Source: Theocolax elegans
Taxonomy: Eukaryota > Arthropoda > Insecta > Hymenoptera > Cerocephalidae
DNA: 64,000 bases
Reading direction: 5' to 3'
NCBI GenBank assembly: GCA_026168455.1
Contig: CM047429.1
Span: 2,539,720 to 2,603,719, forward strand
Below the pieces are notes generated by a model. That model was not told the DNA's origin. It made no database searches and worked only from the letters and a program-made list of their open reading frames with translations. The position numbers and the translations under genes were made by a program. Below are positions 1-12,081 of this stretch, piece by piece. Numbering within the stretch: the first letter of the stretch is position 1; the number at the start of each line of letters is the position of its first letter.

Positions 1-2039
1 CCTCGCCATTCTCATGCTACCCGATGAGCAGATTAAGAGTGTTCTTGTTTTACTTTATTTTGTAGCATATTAAGGAAAGGTCGTAACAGAGAAAACTGTC
101 AATCAAATATGTCACTGTTTTAGTGCGTAAATGGAAATTTGTATTCTGCACTATTCTCCTCTTTTAATGGATCAAATTACTCCAAATTTGGCACACATCA
201 TTAACTTGGTCAGGAGAATAGCGCTCTGGTTTTAATTTAATCGAAAAATTTCGTATTATTATTATTTACCGTAAATTATCTGACCATTGTATGACATGCA
301 GTTTAATTACGGTTCTTCACTAATTTTTGCTTCTACGCTATGTCATGATACAAAATTTTACCAGAACAATCGTAATAAAGTATAGAATTTCGCTCTGGTA
401 AGATTTTGTATAAAAAATTATGCAAAACAGCTAAAATTAGTTAGCAAATATTAAACAGTTTTGCAGGTTATCTGCGAAACATATAAGTTTTTTATTTTGC
501 CTAATGGTGGCGCTGTGTAATATTCTTATAGGCCTCGATCTGTCGAATCGATCGGTTAGCTATTAGACACACATGCGGTGTGCCTTACCTATTGTTATGT
601 ATATTACTACATATTATATGATACTATAATTATTTTTTTATAACCTCAAATTGCCAAATCTGTCAAATCTGTTAACCCATCAATCAGTTTTGTACCACCT
701 CACCTTAAGGAGAGCTATTATAATTATTCAGGAGGTTTAACCCATTTCTTCCTAAGCGGACATTTTATAGTCGATTGGGTTTTTGCCTAGAAAATTTTCG
801 AAAAAAAACAAAAATAATAATTAGAAGCACTTTTCTGAACTAAAATTTTCCGCTCTTTCCGATTCTGAAGTCGGAATTTGAAAATTTCTATTGGAAAATT
901 TAAAAGTGGCGGTTTAAATTTGGTGAAAAATCAGAAATACATTTTTCAACATTTTGACAGGCTTGTTTAGAATAAAACGGTTTAACGAAGACCGTGAGAC
1001 GGATTTATGCTGCAAATGATATTATTATTGAAACATTTGATGTTTGCGAATGTTTCCGAAAAATTTTCCAAAATGGCGTCTGCACATCATGAACTAATCG
1101 GAAACTTCTTATTTTTTTTTTAAATTTTCTAATTTATACCAACTTTGAAATACTTAGTATTTCGAGGTCGCTGATAACGATTCTGAAATCAGATTTGAAA
1201 AAATCAACATGGCCGAATTTTTTTTCAAACATCAACCGAATTGGATTCAATTTTCAATTTTTACTTTTGAAATAATGGTAAAAAGAATTTTTAAATTTCG
1301 GCCAGTTTGAATTTGCTATGTTGTAATATTCGTTATAGGGAGTAAACAGATACCCGGATCTATATAAATTCAGCGAGACTTTATATGGGTGAGTCCACCG
1401 GTTATTAAGGACGAATAAAATATTTATTAATTTCTCATGATGTATGGAACCGGAAGGAATATTATTTAATTTTTTTTATAAATACAAATTCTAAGCCAGC
1501 ATCAAAACTTGTAGACCATTTGCAAGCTACAGTTTATTAGAAAGTTATTGCTATAAGCTTTTTTTAGATTTTGCATGAATAACTCAATTGTGTCAAAGTT
1601 ACAATTAGTCAAGGTAAACCTTAACATATAGTTTATGAGACATTGACCTTGAAATTAGGTAATCTAACCCAGAAAGATAAATTCTAAAGATAATTAACAA
1701 CCAATGTTACATGTAGTGTTATAAAATGACAGTTGATGAATTTTGAAATAAGTAGCTATGAACGCTGGTGCTAAAAAATATTTAATAATATTTTGAAGTT
1801 AGAATAACTTTTAAACAAATAAATTCCAGTACATAAATATTTGTCTTGGTAACTGAAAAATATTTCCAGTCTGTACCTAAATTGTTGTGCATTATAAAAT
1901 TTAGTTTCGATCACTTGACTTGGAATGCTGCATATATACATATCATAGCTGGGCAAGTATTTGCCCGCACTTCTAATCAAATACTTTCTAAAAATGAAAT
2001 AAAGACAGGGATACAATAATGAAAGTGATATATATGAAA
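1..2039. other. AT-rich DNA, no gene recognised
   Basis: No reading frame here resembles a known protein, and the few short open frames are AT-rich chance ORFs. Motifs such as AAAATGGCG and AACATGGCCG, which recur in the foldback elements of this window, appear near 1070 and 1208. An old non-autonomous repeat is therefore possible, but I could not define its ends. Confidence 0.5.
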
Positions 2040-2044
2040 CTAAA

Positions 2045-2540
2045 AGATGCGTGTCTCAAAGCTATTTAAAAAAATATTCGAAGAATACTTTTTGTCCAAT
2101 ACTAGTATTCGACCAAGAGAATTTGTATAATATTTTTCCTCAAATACCGGTATTCGACCAAAAGTATTCGACGAATACTTTTCATCCACTTCTGATATTC
2201 CACAAATATTTTACATATTTACATTACTTTACTTATTTTTTTTATCTAATAATAAACCCACACAAATTTTATTACATCAAATTTTATATTTATTTCATTC
2301 TTTTCATGACAATTTACCTATGTTTCAAATAGTTAAAATAAAAAATTTGCTTTACTAAAATTTTGATATATTACTGTTTGATTAAAAAAAGGAATATAAT
2401 GAGTATTCGATGAATAGTATTCGTTGAATAGTTTTGGTCTAATAGTGCTTTTCGATAAAAAGTAGGAATCAAATCATTTTTTTTGAATACCCGTATTCGT
2501 TGAAAAATATTCACAGAATAATTTTGCTCAAATATTTGCA
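2045..2540. repeat. degenerate TATTCG/CGAATA repeat tract
   Basis: The quasi-palindromic motif TATTCGnnGAATA and its half TATTCGACC recur many times in two blocks, about 2075-2200 and 2400-2520, separated by AT-rich sequence. A short ORF crosses the first block but is very biased in composition and is not judged coding. The style resembles the TTCGGGTAG array at 24560-25215, where a short G/C core also alternates with its complement. Confidence 0.5.
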
Positions 2541-3120
2541 TGAAAAGTTCAAGTTCATCGGCAAGTGACAGACATGTTGAACTGTTTTATTTTTACAGTT
2601 ACAAAAAAATGTATATATATTTTATCCTATTAATTATGCCAATAAGACGCTTAGTAGATACAACGTACAAGTAATGAGAAGTATCTGGGATGTTTTTCAG
2701 TAATATCAATTGTGCAAAACAATGTGAAAAAAACATCAAAACATCGGTATAATAAAAATTTAAAATTTTAGTTTCGGTTTTTCGTCCGCCATTTTGCGAA
2801 AAAAAATCATAGATCAAAAACTCAACGGATTTGAAAAGATATGATAGTCTGTGCACTTTTGTGCTTATTTGCGACACTAAAATTAAAATTCCTTCTCCCT
2901 GTAATTTTCGGTTAACAAAAAAATCCTTCAAAAACGCATTTTTTATTTTAATTTGTTAATTACTAATTGAAAATCAAATTTTCCAATATTTTAAACCATT
3001 TCTTTAATTGCCTTTAATAATCTTTCGTGGTCTATCTCGCTTTTTAGGTAGGTTATTGCTACTTGGGTTGTTTTGCTGTATATTTTGTGCTATTTGGCGC
3101 TGCGAAGGAGGAGAATGAAT
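2541..3120. other. AT-rich spacer
   Basis: I see no gene. A 110-codon open frame on the minus strand (2599-2931) has no recognisable motif and an AT-driven composition, so I treat it as chance. Confidence 0.45.
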
Positions 3121-3124
3121 TTTA

Positions 3125-3600
3125 GGTGGGGCCTATGTTGATTGGAGCCATTTTTGCTGTAAAGTGATTATCTTTTGACGACAATATCCTATTGCGTCAA
3201 CAAACTCGATCGCCAACTTGGTATTGTACTAATCTACGTCCTTTATTGTAGTGTCTAGCTTGTCTAGCCACTACCGTGTCTATATGTCTTCTAACAAGAT
3301 CATATATTGCTGGAAGTTTATGTAATCTTTCGATCCATGCTGCTGTATTTGGTGCTGGAGGGGGGTCTGAGGACTCTAGGTGCTTTCGTATAAGGGCTGT
3401 TGGTATCGGGTTTCTGCCAAAATTTAAAAATGCTGGGCTGTATTTAGTTGTAGAGTGGACAACTGTATTGAGAGCGAAGCAGAACTCTCCTATGTGTCGA
3501 TCCCACTCGCAATGATCTTCCTCAATGAAGCCGTTTATCATCGGTTTTAAATTTCTATTTACCCTTTCTACAGAGTTAGCTTGTGCAAAATAGGGCGGAA
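3125..3600 (-). pseudogene. Ty3/gypsy integrase, C-terminal half, decayed
   Basis: Read on the minus strand, this encodes the end of a Ty3/gypsy integrase. It has an ANSVERVNR segment containing the third catalytic acid (Glu) of the DDE triad, then the helix with STTKYSPAFLNFGR, then the YQVGDRV motif of the C-terminal GPY/F-like region. An in-frame TGA replaces the expected tryptophan after VGDRV near 3199, and the frame continues with RNRILSSK and APINIGP to about 3125. The first two catalytic aspartates are absent. This is a fragment of a copy related to the element at 4644-14690 but clearly diverged from it. The fragment cannot act. Confidence 0.8.
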
Positions 3601-3804
3601 TCTAATTTCGTACCTAGCTAACCTATCTCTAATAATTTTGCTATCTGCGTCTATGTTTACTCCGATTTTACTCGCGTATATCGAAATTCTACCATCACTG
3701 GTATTATTTATGCTGCGTCTTATTACACCGGCATCTACTGCTGGTTGTAACACCGATAAGTCTTCTCCCAAAATTAAATCAGGATCATCACCGTTGTGAG
3801 ACAT
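3601..3804 (-). pseudogene. ORF start fused to the integrase fragment
   Basis: A minus-strand ATG at 3804 opens a frame with an acidic, leucine-rich start (MSHNGDDPDLILGEDLSV) that runs toward RDRLARYEIRF. That last stretch looks like the residues just before the integrase Glu motif, and after one frameshift near 3596 the integrase frame continues. The simplest reading is a retroelement whose gag start has been joined to the end of pol by a large internal deletion. The gag assignment is inferred from position only. Confidence 0.4.
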
Positions 3805-4639
3805 TTTGATTAATTTTCTGTAGATTATTTATATTAATAATTAAATAAATATTATTACTAATTGCTCTTTTTAGCTCGATTGCAGTGAAATTTCTTAGCT
3901 CTTGTTTAATTATATCTAATGTAAATTAAACACACCAAGCGAAAATCAAAAAATACCATTCAAAAGAAAAAAAAACAATTTTCAAGCTAAGCTAATTAAA
4001 TCAGATTCACTTTTCACTAAGCAATCCACAAACAACAAAAAAAAAATAAACAAGCTTGCTTTATTATCAGCTGGGCAGTATGGGAATAAATACAGCGGGA
4101 AATATGTATATATATGTTTATTATTAATTATTATTGTAAGTTATGCGCAGCGTTATTATTCTGGAAAATAATATGTACAGCTTTTATTTATACACCAAAA
4201 TATTTCTTAAATATTTATTGTTATTGTTATTAAAATCAACAAATAATGGGGTATATTATAAGGGAGCGTGCAAATTGTGCTTATATAAATAAACAATAAA
4301 CTGGGTTAGGCAGGCAGCAAGCAACAATAAACAAAAATTATGCAGTATAAGTTATATAAACTAACTATAATTTTTGGGAAGCAATTGGGGAGAAATTAAA
4401 TTTTCGTTGCAATGTGTGTAACAGGACAAACAAAATTTAATTATTATTATTTATTATGTTCACAATAAATAAATAAAAGCAAAATGTTTATGTTAATTCA
4501 ATCAGCATTAATTGTATGTAAGCAACAACACAATTTAACCAAACGTGATAATAGCACAGGGAGCATGAAATAGCATTAATATGCAAATTGGTTATCAATT
4601 TTATATGTACTACAATTTAAACAAAAAAAAATAATATTC
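3805..4639. other. AT-rich spacer
   Basis: No gene is visible. It could be the leader or LTR of the broken minus-strand retroelement at 3125-3804, but no primer site or LTR border was found. Confidence 0.35.
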
Positions 4640-4643
4640 TCTT

Positions 4644-5760
4644 TGTAACGGTAAGCGAGTTACCGATCAGGTAAGCAACGCGAAAGAGGATATACAGCGC
4701 GGCGCGCGAACGAACGCTCGAGAATCGTGCGCGCCCAGCTGGGAGTACCGAGATAGAGTTCGCGCGCGCACGGCAACAACAACGTATTGGTGACCGGCAT
4801 TGACTGTTTTACGGGATAAAAGAACGAAAGGACTGGTGTGCTTTGTGTGTCGGTGTGAGAACCTTCTCCCCACTAACCTCCACGTCGGCGTGTACAGCAG
4901 CACGTCCCACAGGCAGTGAGAAAAGGAGGCACGGTGTATCCAGCCTTCTTGACCGTTGGAGAGAGAGAGAGAAAGAAAGAGAGAGATAAACGAGTACGAG
5001 CTCTATCTCAGTGGCACAGCCTTTTCGCGCCGAAGCGAAATATTCAGATACGCGGTAAGTGGTGCACCACGTTTAGACCCGCGTGTCTACCTAATATTTC
5101 GTGTTAAACGTTCCTCCTTTCCCCCTCTCGTGACAAATCCCGCACGGGTAGACAGGTCGGTGGTTCGCGGGAGCCACTTCACGAGAGAAGGCGCGCGTGA
5201 CGTAGGAAGCTTCTACGTCAGAGCTCCCTACGTCAGAGATACATACGTCACGCGGTGTGACGTATGCCATCAGGTTAAGCAGCCGATCTTTCCCGGATCG
5301 GTTGCTCGTAACTTTGCAGTTAAAAAGATTTTATCTAATTGTTATGACTCCCCTTCAATTAAATAGATTTTAACTAATCGTTATGACTCCCCTTCAATTG
5401 TTAATGTTGATTTATTGTTTATTTATTAATATTTAATTGTTTATTTAATAAATCGACTCGGCGAGACGATCTTTCTCGCCGATTAACGTAAGATATCAAT
5501 TGTTGATAGTGTTTTACCGGTTACTGTCCTATCCTACGAATACCGCCCTCTCTGGTGTTTATCCTAGTTGGCAATTTTAGGCATAGGGCCCAACACACGG
5601 TATCTAAGTCAAACGAGGTGTTTAACGTTGTTAACGGCATTGCACGGGAATCAAAGTGATTCCCGGCCGCATCGTTGGACTGCACACTTAAGGTTGGTAA
5701 GTTGGGACAAACTGGGCCTAACCGTGGGCCTTACATTTCCTCAGTACACGCTCCGTTACA
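4644..5760 (+). repeat. Gypsy-K 5' LTR
   Basis: The LTR begins TGTAACGG and ends CCGTTACA, a short terminal inverted repeat. It matches 13572-14690 over its length. It contains a GA-rich microsatellite (about 4959-4985), a cluster of TGACGTA/TACGTCA motifs (5198-5264), a possible polyadenylation signal AATAAA at 5447, and a local tandem duplication around 5320-5395 containing ATGACTCCCCTTCAATT twice. Confidence 0.92.
5198..5264. promoter_or_regulatory. cluster of five CRE/ATF-like half sites in the LTR
   Basis: TGACGTA or its complement TACGTCA occurs at 5198, 5214, 5229, 5244 and 5258. The cluster is repeated in the 3' LTR at 14155-14221 with one site mutated. ATF/CREB-type bZIP factors bind TGACGT cores, so this is a candidate LTR enhancer. 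Binding is inferred from the motif only. Confidence 0.4.
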
Positions 5761-5762
5761 AC

Positions 5763-5779
5763 TGGCGCCCAACGTGGGG
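5763..5779 (+). other. primer-binding site, tRNA-Lys type
   Basis: TGGCGCCCAACGTGGGG lies 2 nt after the LTR. It is complementary to the 3' end (with CCA) of insect tRNA-Lys(CUU) as I recall that sequence. It fixes the element's orientation and the LTR edge. Confidence 0.85.
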
Positions 5780-6761
5780 ATTTGGGATACAGGACATCGG
5801 AAAAATCAACAAGCACGATATAGTTGTTCAATTGTTAATAATATTGTTAATTAACAATTGGATAACTCGCAAACAATAACGAGGTCAGCAGTCACGTTTC
5901 GATATTGTGAAGTATATTTCGATACTCTTTCGTTCCCCCTCGAATCGGGATTTGTTTATTAACAAATAGAATTGTTATAAACAAATAAAAAATTTTTTTA
6001 TAACAAATAAAATTTTTTTTTATATTTCTCGTCTTGACTACTTATTTGTAGACACAGGAAATTGGTTCCTGGTCGAACATAGGTGTCGCCACTAGAAAAA
6101 AGGTCGCACAAATTGGAAATTTGGTGGGTTTTCGAACGGAGTCGATAGACCGACCAGCGTTACTTGGAAATTGGATAGTTTGGACCAAACCAACTAACTA
6201 GCGCCACCTAGAGGAACGAAAGAACGCGACACAACGCGACATAACCTGGTGGCAATTAATCGGTCTAAATAAATTGTTTTAAGTGTATGCAAGGTATAAC
6301 TGGTTTTTGCTGGCACAAAACAGGAAGCTTATAACCTGGCTCAGACGTTTACAAATTGTATTATAGGTTATATTTTTGTAAGAAGTCAAGCGCGCGGTAA
6401 CTTTAATTATTTAATTTATTTATTTATTGATTTATTTATTATTTATTATATAGTACCGTGAAGTTAGCGCAAGGTAAGAGCCAGGCAGTAGTTTATTGTA
6501 AAATTTATTAGCAAATGTGTTAAAAATAGTTTAAACTCTGTAGTGCTTCCTGATCAAAGTAAGACAGGACTTTCTTTTAGCATCCGGTTTTGCGCTTTAG
6601 CGGTGAGTTTAGGTAGAAGCAAAACCCAGTTACGCGGATTGGACATTTGGCAAGTAACGCCAAAGTTAAATATTCGACAGCTCATAACCTTGCACACACA
6701 TAGTGCGTCAAGCCAGCGAGGCTACTTACTGTTAAACGTATAAACGACGGTACAACTGAAG
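5780..6761 (+). other. Gypsy-K untranslated leader
   Basis: This is about 980 bp of AT-rich leader between the primer site and the first gag ATG. Its first 680 bp or so is found again inverted at 15442-16113. I see no convincing ORF. Confidence 0.7.
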
Positions 6762-9700
6762 ATGGCCGCTCAGCAGAAAGACGTCGATGGTCAAATCGAC
6801 GCATGAATTGAGACGCTCACCCGGGAGCAAATTGAACTACACCTGGATGCCTTGAACCTAAAATCGGCAGGCTCGGTTCATAGGAAAGCTGAGCGACTCC
6901 ACCAGTGGCTATTAGGAAATTATTCGGCCCAGGAGTTTAACCAGGAGGAAGATGAAGCCACAGCAGTTCGCAGCCGTCTACAACGGAGAAATAGGTGGCT
7001 GCTGATGCTAGGTGAACATCAAGACGACGAGTCTGATGAACCTAGCCCAGATCAGGAAGTGTATCTGGTACTGCGGGAGAACGCTGCGGTTAAAGACAAC
7101 CTGCACAGGACGGTGCAGGACTTTGATGACGTCGAGCTAGATGAAACGACGTCAGCCGCGACCAACACAGAGCCACAACCCAAATGAGAGATAGAATGGC
7201 TGTCATTGGTCTCAGACGAGAGAAGCATGTTTAAAATCCCTCGATCGTCCTCCCAGACCTTGGTACAGCTTATCCAAAAAGTAAATGACCTTACGAAAAA
7301 GGTGGATAAACTGATGTCCGAGCGCACTCAAACCGCTCACAGCACGAGATTGGACGGTGCCAACCAATCTCACCATGTGCAATTTCGGGACACATATACG
7401 TGTTATGGTCCTGATGTGAGCGAGATAAGTGAGCCGCAAATAAATGGCGAGCAACAACGTACAAGCGCCACTCAGTCTAAGCCTGATGGAGCTTGAAAGG
7501 GGGGAGGGGGGATGCGCGCGAATCCCAGAGGATTCATCAAGCGCGCAGCTCGCCAAATAAGAGTCGGACATTCTCAACACCAAGCTTCTCTACGTCATCG
7601 AGGTTGAATGGAACACCTCGAGACGTCGGTGGTATTGTTAGGAAGTGGCAGGTCAAGTTCTCTGGCGACAAGAGCCAGAGCATCGATGCCTTCCTAACCA
7701 GGCTGGAGGATTGCAGGATCCTGGACAACCTGTCAGAGGACGAGTTACTGCCGTCACTCTCGGAACTTCTGACAGACACTGCCGCCACGTGGTACCAGAA
7801 CGTGAAACACAAGTGGCACTCCTGGCAGGATTTCGTGACTTCGGCTAAACGTTGGTACGGAATGAGCCAACGTGTCCAGCAGAGGATCATCGCCGAGTCC
7901 AACGCACGGACTCAAGGACCCGATGAACCAGTTAGGGACTATATGACGTGCTCTGTCGCAATAATGCGAAAGATAGTCCCTACGCCGACTGAAGCGCAGC
8001 AGCTCGATCATTTGTATCGGAACATGCTGCCACAGCTCCAACGGCTATTCAAGAGAGCGGAAATGAGCTTAACCCTTTAACGTCAAAATTGCAGTTTTCG
8101 GTAGTACTAACTTTGACTGAGTATCTATCTATGAAAGCTTTGGAATTTTCTTACGAAAATTCATACCCGACTATTTTCGAGGTTGCTCTTTGGGAATCCG
8201 TTGAGAAAATTTAGAAATTTTTCCATTTTCCATTAAAATTTTCCATTTTAAGTCAAAAAAACGTGATTTTTTTGACATCATTTTTTTTTTAATCAAAATT
8301 TTCGACTTGATTAGGTATTGCAATGCAGCAGAACCACTATAGACCGTGCATTTTTTATATAATCTTTCGACTGGTACCCATAGATTTTTGAAATTCAACA
8401 TGGCGGATTCAAAATGGCTGCTTTCTCCCGGAAAATTCGTCAAAAAGTTCAGGAATTTTTTACAGAATGATGATGGACTTTAAAAAAAAATGTTACTCAA
8501 TAAAAAGTTCTTAGAATTGATCAAAGAATACGGTAGAATTTTTTCAGATTTTTTTGACAATTATAAAATTTATCAATTTTTCAAAATTTTCAAAAATTTT
8601 CAAAATTGTCAAAAAATTCTGAAAAAATTCTACCGTATTCTTTGATCAATTCTAAGAACTTTTTATTCAGTAACATTTTTTCCTAAAGTTCATCATTATT
8701 ACGTAAAAAATTCCTGAACTTTTTTACGTAGATAAGTTCAATTATAATTACATATACTTTTTTATGCTTACACATTAAAAATCAAACATTTTAGCCATTG
8801 TTTTTGTTCTTATTCAATGTTGCCCGATTCTTACCACGTGGAGGTCGATGAAGAATCTTCTTTTTTTTTTCTTTTTCTTTCTCTTCTTTTTTATATTTTT
8901 TTATAAATTTGATAAATTTTCAAAATTGTCAAAAAATTCTGAAAAAATTCTACTGTATTCTTTGATCAAGCATAAAAAAAGTATATGTAATTATAATTGA
9001 ACTTTTCTACATAAAAAAGTTCAGGAATTTTTTACGTAATAATGATGAACTTTAGAAAATAATCTTACTGAATAAAAAGTACTTAGAATTGATCAAAGAA
9101 TACGGTAGAATTTTTTCAGACTTTTTTGACAATTTTGAAAATTTGATAAGTGTCAAAAAATTCTACTGTATTCTTTGATCAATTCTAAGAACTTTTTATT
9201 CAGTAACATTTTTTCCTAAAGTCAAACATCATTGTGTAAAAAATTCCTGAACTTTTTGACGAATTTTCCGGGAGAAAGCCGCCATTTTGAATACGCCATG
9301 TTGAATTTCGAAAATCTATGGGTACCAGTCGAAAGGTTATATAAAAAATGCACGGTCTATAATGGCTCTAGCTGCATTGCAATACCTAATCAAGTTGAAA
9401 ATTTTGATTAAAAAAAAAATAATGTCAAAAAAATCACGTTTTTTTGACTTAAAATGAAAAATTTTAATGGAAAATGGAAAAATTTCAAAATTTTCTCAAC
9501 GGATTCCGAAAGAGCACCCTCGAAAATAGTCGGGTATGAATGTTCGTAAGAAAATTCCAACGCTTTCATAGATAGATACACAGTCAAAGTTAGTACTACC
9601 GAAAACTGCAGTTTTGACGTTAAAGGGTTAATTGAACAAATGCTGGACCTCGCCACGGAAGCGGAGCAGACGATAGAAGGTGAGAAAGTATATCGTCCAA

Positions 9701-10143
9701 CACTTACTGAGGAAGAGTCTCTGCTTCCTGAAATGGTGTATAAGCGGCAGCGGAAAAAAGGTTCGTCGAAGGATAAGGTAGCGGCCGCTGAGGTAAAATC
9801 AGTCAAACCAAGCGAGCCAGACGTCGTCGACCGCATCCAAAGATGCTGGAGGATGCGCTGCGACCCATCGTCTCCCAATTGGCGTCGACGACCCGACAGT
9901 CCCGTAAGAGAAGCCCAAGGTCTGGCTCTCCAAAGAAAGGCTCGCCGGCCAACCGATCTCCGAAGAGTAGGAGATTTGGCAGACCTAATGGCCCGAACAA
10001 GAGCTTCGGACACCGGCAGGAGAAGAAGAGTGCTAGTCCACCGAGGGAAAAGGGAAGGAACAGCCGAAAAACCGAATGGGCTCGACTTTCGATCCGACTA
10101 AGCCTCTTACCTGCGGTGGCTGCGGGAAAATCGGATATACGAT
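6762..10143 (+). pseudogene. gag: Gypsy-K gag, multiply broken
   Basis: The likely start is ATG at 6762, just after the leader. The frame is hit by in-frame TGA at 6804, 7185 and 7494, and shifts around 7493 within a G-rich run. The segment 7493-8068 (with TWYQNVKHKW and WYGMSQRVQQR) resembles the capsid region of Ty3/gypsy Gag proteins. The frame is then split by an inverted-repeat element at 8073-9627 and resumes at 9632. After another shift near 9840 come an Arg/Ser/Lys-rich tail (about 9880-10060) and a damaged zinc knuckle starting at 10112 (CGGCGKIGY, with the His and last Cys lost). Gag would form the virus-like particle and bind RNA; this copy cannot. Confidence 0.75.
8073..9627. mobile_element. 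TTAA-flanked long-inverted-repeat element inside gag (piggyBac-like, non-autonomous)
   Basis: This is a 1555-bp insertion starting CCCTTTAACGTC and ending in the complement, flanked by TTAA at 8069-8072 and 9628-9631. TTAA duplication and CCC...GGG ends are hallmarks of piggyBac transposons. The terminal inverted repeats are about 390-400 bp each. Inside are further inverted copies of a 75-80 bp block containing GATCAAAGAATACGGTAG (near 8517, 8630, 9095 and 9180), so the element folds into nested hairpins. It has no transposase ORF and would need one supplied in trans. The flanking gag reading frame is continuous if the element plus one TTAA is ignored. Confidence 0.85.
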
Positions 10144-10161
10144 CACGGATCCTCCACAACC

Positions 10162-10521
10162 ATGATGGGACCCAGCCGTCTGCAAATCGCCGCAGCATTG
10201 GGCAAGGAGCTCATTGTGGCGTTCAAGATGGCGGATGGTAGTTACCAACCGCTAAATGGTCATATGATCTTACCTTTCACTGTCGGAAATGAGACACCCT
10301 CTGGGATAGCGGACGCAACCGAGGTAGAAAGGGAAGAGCTGCGAGCGCTAGTAAGCAAAGTGCTGTCTAATACTTCTCCCAAAATCGGGCGAACCCAACT
10401 CATCGAGCACTCCATTGACGTGGGATCAGCTCGCCCGATAAAGCAGAACTATTACTTGGTGTCGGAGAAGATCCAGGAGGAGATGCACCGCCAGGTCCGA
10501 GAGATGCTAGTTTTGAGATGA
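10162..10521 (+). pseudogene. pol: Gypsy-K pol: protease remnant and N-terminal RT
   Basis: The first 40 or so codons (MADGS and a PFTVGN stretch) look like the C-terminal half of a retropepsin. The catalytic Asp motif lies upstream and is not visible, and the ILG-type end of the protease has been deleted. The frame passes straight into the pre-RT segment (EELRALVSKVL, then the palm-entry region ending REMLVLR). A 1-nt shift near 10512 breaks the frame before the MIEPSDSGWSSPVV motif. In an active element the product would cleave Gag-Pol and start the RT domain. Confidence 0.75.
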
Positions 10522-11517
10522 TAGAGCCCTCGGACAGCGGTTGGTCAAGCCCCGTGGTGATGGTACGCAAGGAGAACGGATCACATCGGTTTTGCATTGA
10601 CTTTAGGAAAGTCAATGCGCTAACGAAACCAGACGCTTATTCCCTCCCGTTCATGCAGGATATCTTGCGCGAAACTGAAGAGATGTCGGTACATCAGTAC
10701 TCTGGACATGAACTCAGCGTATCATCAAATACCTCTCCAGAAGGACTCGCGTCCTTATACGGCTTTCACAGTCCCGGGGATGGGACTGTATCAGTTTAAG
10801 CGGATGCCATACGGATTGGCATACGCCGGCGCGATCTTCCAACGCATGATTGACCAAGTTGTTGGTCCTGATCTCGAGCCCAATGCCTTTTCTTACCTCG
10901 ATGACATTATTATAGTCACCGAGACATTTGAAAGGCACAAGAAGTATCGTATGGTGCAGAAAAGACTGACCGAAGCTAACTTGACAGTAAATAAAGACAA
11001 CTGTGTCTTTTGTCAAGACGAGGTGAGATATCTTGGCGTGCTGGTCAACAGGGATGGAATTCGTCCCGACCCAGCCAAAACAGAGCCTATAAGGGTTTAT
11101 GCGTCTTCCAAGAACCTCAACCAGCTTCGACGATTCTTCGGCATGGCGTCGTGGTATCGGCGTTTTATGCCGGATTACGCCACGATTGCCGAACCGCTTA
11201 CCCGTCTCACAAAGAAGAACCAAGGGTACGAGTGGTTAGATGAACAGGAACAAGCCTTTCAGCAGCTGAAGGCCCTGATCATGACTGCTCCAGTTCTTCA
11301 ACGTCCCAGTGCAGATGGACTGTTTAGCCTGCACACGGACGCGAGCGATACCGGCATAGGAGCCGTGCTCGTCCAAGAGATAGACGGAGAGGAAAGAGTC
11401 ATTGAGTTTGCCAGTCGCATTCTCACAGCACACGAGAAGAATTACAGCGTTACGGAGAGGGAATGCTTGGCCGTGGTCTGGGCTATTAATAAGTTCAGAC
11501 CTTACATTGAAGGGTAG
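10518..11517 (+). pseudogene. pol: Gypsy-K pol: reverse transcriptase and RNase H
   Basis: The segment 10518-10690 carries SPVVMVRKENG and FCIDFRKVNALT (RT motifs 1 and 2). A second shift near 10690 returns to the first frame, which then carries the LDMNSAYHQIPL motif with the first catalytic Asp, PYGLAYAGAIFQR, and the YLDD catalytic box at about 10890. RNase H follows with TDASDTGIGAVL and the ERECLAVVWA helix. An in-frame TAG at 11515 replaces an expected Tyr, and the frame continues. The domain is nearly complete, and most damage is point mutation. Confidence 0.9.
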
Positions 11518-11526
11518 CACTTCAAA

Positions 11527-12063
11527 GTGGCAACGGATCATAGTAGTCTTCGCTGGTTGTGTAATATGAGAAATCCAACCAGCCGACTAACGAGATGGGC
11601 TCTAGAGCTTCAAGCGCATGACTTTGTCGTCGTCCACAGAAAAAAAGCTCTGCATCACGTTTCCGATGCCCTATCTAGCATGTATGACGACGAGCCTACA
11701 GTAGCAGCAATGTGGGCTCAAGCTACTGAAGATCCTTGGTACCTAGACTGGATCAAGAACGTTTCCGACAGACCCCGTGATTTCCCCGACTGGAAAATAG
11801 TCGGAGGAAATCTATACATCTATCGCCCCGACAAGGAGTTAGAGGAAGTGATGGATGACGAGCAAGCATGGAAACTGGTCATACCCGTAGAGAATCGTCA
11901 CTCTATTTTGAGAAGGTGTGACGACGACCCCTCAGCTGGCCATCTCGGAAGGGAAAAGACATTCGCCCGCGCGGCCCAAAACTATTATTGGCCACGGTTC
12001 TACGCAGAAGTTGCGGATTACGTCAGGCGATGTCAAGTGTGCCAGCAATGTAAGGTCGAGTAA
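11527..12063 (+). pseudogene. pol: Gypsy-K pol: end of RNase H and integrase zinc domain
   Basis: This is the same frame as the preceding part. It opens with the RNase H DHSSLRW motif (the Asp-containing last catalytic region), runs through a tether, and ends in the integrase HHCC zinc-binding region. There GHLGREKTF supplies a His and CQVCQQC supplies the two Cys. An in-frame TAA at 12061 ends it, and the frame continues downstream. Confidence 0.88.
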
Positions 12064-12081
12064 CGTGCTCCCGCAGGGTTA

